Of a DNA stretch of 6,781 nucleotides, positions 4,683 through 6,781 are shown in pieces. Numbering within the stretch: position 1 is the stretch's first letter; each line of letters starts with the position of its first letter. The notes below the pieces were generated by a model. That model was not told the origin of the DNA. It saw nothing but the letters and a program-made list of their open reading frames with translations, and made no database searches. Source of the DNA: Bacillota bacterium (GTDB lineage Bacteria > Bacillota > Clostridia > Christensenellales > UBA1242). The position numbers and the translations under genes are program-made. The stretch lies in assembly GCA_009780625.1 (NCBI GenBank), contig WQZR01000052.1:1-6781 (forward strand), given 5' to 3'.

Positions 4683-5155
4683 TACATAAACAATATGTTG
4701 CCATCATCAATTCTTATATGTGACTTTATTAGAAGAATAACTCTATTTTTGTCTTCATTTGTAAGACCTCTATTGTTTAGATTTATAATCGATATAGAAG
4801 AGACCTTAAATTCTAAACTTGAAGAATCAACCACAATAACACAATCGACTTTATGACCCATACCCGCAATTTCTTTTATAAGTGTTTCACGTAAAACTTC
4901 CCCACGTTGTCTATTTATATCTCCGACAAATTGTTGACTGACCAAACTTTCACCACCTAGCCCAGCCATAAAATCTAGCCCCTCACCATTTCTAATTCTA
5001 TTAATAAAGCCAGGAATTGGCGTAACAATAACAAAAACACAAACCAAACCCATAACAGCTTTAACATGTTTAGCAAAAGCCGTCTGGCTTAAAACAATAT
5101 CAACAATAATGGTTAGAATAATCACGCCAGTGATACTTAGGATATATGTCGCCAT
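4682..5155 (-). CDS. spoIIIAF: Stage III sporulation protein AF (SpoIIIAF)
   Basis: SpoIIIAF is a mother-cell membrane protein of the SpoIIIA complex, with a soluble domain related in fold to the ring-building domains of AG and AH. The protein has 157 residues, shorter than the about 200 of B. subtilis. Two membrane helices occupy about 2-22 and 33-52. The second ends in VTPIPGF, like the family's LSP motif, and the loop KHVKAVMGLV (29-38) is typical. The soluble domain (about 85-157) has RGEVLRETLIKEIAGMGHKV, a strand (VIVVD) and a short end. The start is 12 bp after spoIIIAE, with AAGGAG (5165-5160) 4 nt from the ATG and reaching into the upstream gap. The gene was identified by position plus layout; the soluble domain diverges. 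Confidence 0.9.
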   Translation of the reverse strand: MATYILSITGVIILTIIVDIVLSQTAFAKHVKAVMGLVCVFVIVTPIPGFINRIRNGEGLDFMAGLGGESLVSQQFVGDINRQRGEVLRETLIKEIAGMGHKVDCVIVVDSSSLEFKVSSISIINLNNRGLTNEDKNRVILLIKSHIRIDDGNILFM

Positions 5156-5167
5156 CTCACTCCTTTT

Positions 5168-6271
5168 TTAGAATGCGTTTGCAGTAAACATAATTAAGGT
5201 AATCATAATCATGTAAACGAAACTTACAGCCAAAATACAAGCAATCAACATTGGAATACATTTCGAAACACCATATAGGAAATTAGAAATTTTGCTATCA
5301 CAAATTGGTTCAATAACAGCGCTAACCAATCGTATGCCTAAAGAAAAAATAACCATCTGAATAATCGGAATTAAAACAATTGCTAAAAGCAGCACAATTC
5401 CAACCACACCGACAGCATTTTTTATAAGCCCGCTTCCAGCCAAAATCATATCAAACCCATCCCCCAAAAAACCACCAACAATCGGTACAGTCCCCTTTAT
5501 TGCATAACGCGCCGTGCGAACAGAAACGCCATCATACACACTTGCAGTTATTCCTTGGAGTGTTAGAAACGCCATAAAGATTGTGAACGACGTTCCAACA
5601 ATCCATTTATATGAACTTGAAAAGAATTTAACAAATTTATCTAGCTTAATTCCACTTGAGATATTTGAAAGAATTGTGAAAATGAATGAAAAAATAATCA
5701 ACGGAACAAGAATAAGTCTAACTAGTTGCATAATCACATTTGAAAAGATTAGCACTGCAGGTTGGTATATATTTGCCGAAACCACACCTCCCATTGCCGT
5801 CATAACCGTCAAAAGAATAGGAAAAACAACATCCATCTGCGTTTTTATAAGATTTATCGTTTCAGTTGTAAGCACAACAAAGTCAATAAAAATATAACTC
5901 ACAATAACAACAATCACGCCATAGCACACAAAATGAACCAACTCAGACACTCCACCTTGTCCGCCACTTCTAAGCGAACTTACAATCGAACCAAGAACAG
6001 CCACTCCCACAAGAAGAGCAAGAATCGGTAAAAACGCCAAGACCTCATCAAAAACAAAACCTAAGAGTACTCTAAAAAGACTTTCATAACTTGTGGCAAA
6101 TTCCCCAGACACAATTTCTTTAACCTTATCGATAAAACTAGACCCACCAAAAATTGAAAGTTCTCCCTCACTAAGTTTTTTGACAATATTATCAAGTACT
6201 GAGAAATCTAGATTGTTTAATTGACTACTAACATTACTAGAAATTTCTCTTTCAATTTCATCAAGAGTCAT
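5168..6271 (-). CDS. spoIIIAE: Stage III sporulation protein AE (SpoIIIAE)
   Basis: SpoIIIAE is the polytopic membrane protein of the SpoIIIA complex, thought to form a permease-like core. The protein has 367 residues (399 in B. subtilis). A soluble acidic N-terminus (1-65) is followed by about seven to eight hydrophobic segments (near 66-98, 111-135, 148-165, 172-203, 223-240, 285-312, 338-362). Diagnostic stretches are TAMGGVVSANIYQPAVLIF (158-176) and LQGITASVYDGVSVRTARY (238-256), with PIVGGFLGDGFDMILAGSGLIKNAVGV (263-289) after it. All align with conserved B. subtilis segments I recall. The B. subtilis protein begins with a signal peptide; this one begins MTLDEIEREISSN and has none, although AAGGAG (6286-6281) lies 9 nt from this ATG. 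spoIIIAD ends 16 bp upstream. Confidence 0.96.
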   Translation of the reverse strand: MTLDEIEREISSNVSSQLNNLDFSVLDNIVKKLSEGELSIFGGSSFIDKVKEIVSGEFATSYESLFRVLLGFVFDEVLAFLPILALLVGVAVLGSIVSSLRSGGQGGVSELVHFVCYGVIVVIVSYIFIDFVVLTTETINLIKTQMDVVFPILLTVMTAMGGVVSANIYQPAVLIFSNVIMQLVRLILVPLIIFSFIFTILSNISSGIKLDKFVKFFSSSYKWIVGTSFTIFMAFLTLQGITASVYDGVSVRTARYAIKGTVPIVGGFLGDGFDMILAGSGLIKNAVGVVGIVLLLAIVLIPIIQMVIFSLGIRLVSAVIEPICDSKISNFLYGVSKCIPMLIACILAVSFVYMIMITLIMFTANAF

Positions 6272-6287
6272 AAATCCTTTCTCCTTC

Positions 6288-6680
6288 TTAGGTGTTTAAC
6301 AAAACCGTCACAATATCAACAATCCCCAAAAGAACTGGTAAAGAAATCACAAGAATAATAATCTTTCCACCAAGCATGATTTTGTCGGCAAGACTTTTGT
6401 TCCCGCTATCTTCACAAATATTTGCAGAGAACTCAGTCAAAAATCCAACGCCAACAATTTGCATCAACGCCGAGAACAACCCCACATCAATTCCCGTCAG
6501 TTGCGTGATTTGTCTAAAAACAAAAAACACATCGGTGAAAATGTTAAACATCATAATTACCAAAACAATTCCACCAGCAACGGCAATAAAAACAGCAAAC
6601 TCTGGCTTAACTGGTCTAACAATCAAAGTGGCCATGGAAGCAATCAAGCCAACACCAATAATTTTCAATAATTCAGCCAT
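6288..6680 (-). CDS. spoIIIAD: Stage III sporulation protein AD (SpoIIIAD)
   Basis: SpoIIIAD is a small integral membrane protein of the SpoIIIA complex, homologous to SpoIIIAC. It has 130 residues, the family length. Membrane segments lie at about 4-20, 28-54, 67-81 and 104-128. The signature is in the middle: IVGVGFLTEFSANICEDSGNKSLADKIMLGGKIIIL (75-110), matching the family's G.GYLTEFA..IC.DAGE.SLA.K....GK pattern. The start ATG follows AAGGAGG (6690-6684) at 3 nt and lies 12 bp after the spoIIIAC stop. spoIIIAE follows at 16 bp. The arrangement AC-AD-AE-AF-AG-AH is the standard order, transcribed in the mother cell under sigma-E in B. subtilis; the operon promoter is outside the window. 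Confidence 0.97.
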   Translation of the reverse strand: MAELLKIIGVGLIASMATLIVRPVKPEFAVFIAVAGGIVLVIMMFNIFTDVFFVFRQITQLTGIDVGLFSALMQIVGVGFLTEFSANICEDSGNKSLADKIMLGGKIIILVISLPVLLGIVDIVTVLLNT

Positions 6681-6692
6681 AGCCCTCCTTCA

Positions 6693-6781
6693 TCAAAAAA
6701 AGTTAAACAGATTCTGAACCGTTCCGAATAAATCTGAAATGAGCCCAAGAGTCATCAGAAGAACCACAATAACACCCGCAA
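6693..6781 (-). CDS. spoIIIAC: Stage III sporulation protein AC (SpoIIIAC), C-terminal part
   Basis: Only the last 28 complete codons are visible; the gene enters from the right edge and ends at TGA 6695-6693. The peptide begins AGVIVVLLMTLGLISDLF and ends GTVQNLFNFF. It has the hydrophobic helix and short amphipathic tail of SpoIIIAC, which is about 65 residues in full. SpoIIIAC is a two-helix membrane protein of the SpoIIIA complex. The identification rests on this C-terminus and on its place 12 bp before spoIIIAD, where spoIIIAC always sits. The TGA is a stop and overlaps an out-of-frame ATG that is not used. Confidence 0.88.
   Translation of the reverse strand, partial: AGVIVVLLMTLGLISDLFGTVQNLFNFF

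Noticed and set aside
6680..6693. ATG overlapping the spoIIIAC stop as the spoIIIAD start
   Set aside because: It is out of frame with spoIIIAD (13 nt away) and lies upstream of the Shine-Dalgarno that serves ATG 6680.
5514..6717. Plus-strand open frames over spoIIIAE and spoIIIAD
   Set aside because: They mirror membrane-protein codons on the other strand (Ile/Thr/Asn-rich) and have no ribosome binding site or family features.
1..6781. tRNA, rRNA, CRISPR or transposon features
   Set aside because: I saw no clover-leaf, rRNA core sequence, spaced direct repeats or transposase-like protein on either strand.

Overview
This window comes from a low-GC, endospore-forming Firmicute, most likely a member of the Clostridia. 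The evidence is a spoIIIA sporulation cluster, A+T-rich sequence, strong AGGAGG-type ribosome binding sites, and intrinsic terminators with T-runs. Every gene I can support lies on the minus strand, so transcription runs from high to low coordinates. I see no tRNA, rRNA, CRISPR array or insertion sequence.

In order of transcription: (1) 6781-3551 holds the distal part of the spoIIIA operon: the C-terminus of spoIIIAC (cut by the window edge), then spoIIIAD, spoIIIAE, spoIIIAF, spoIIIAG and spoIIIAH. It ends at an intrinsic terminator whose stem begins in the spoIIIAH stop codon. These proteins build the mother-cell half of the SpoIIIA-SpoIIQ channel that sustains the forespore during sporulation. 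(2) 3473-2214 holds an Asp23/YqhY-family gene, nusB, and a small acidic protein that may be a shortened relative of the sporulation protein YtxC (tentative). (3) 2204-867 is a ribosomal/translation operon. It has a consensus sigma-A promoter, a leader of about 137 nt with a terminator/antiterminator arrangement, then infC (IF-3), rpmI (L35) and rplT (L20), and a terminator. (4) 701-1 is the N-terminal part of an exported or membrane-anchored protein built of roughly 80-residue InlB/Listeria-Bacteroides-type repeats; it runs off the left edge.

The main points of interest are regulatory. infC has no ATG, GTG or TTG upstream of the conserved IF-3 N-terminal domain. It must start at a rare codon, and an ATA at 2031-2029 sits 5 nt after a perfect Shine-Dalgarno. 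Its leader has four short segments that can pair in two mutually exclusive ways, as expected of an L20-controlled attenuator. A 33-bp intergenic block occurs twice (2651-2683 and 4650-4682, 27/33 identical), each time beginning at the stop codon of the gene before it (nusB and spoIIIAF). I found no wholly new multi-gene system. The repeated intergenic element and the YtxC-like gene between nusB and infC are the least explained parts.
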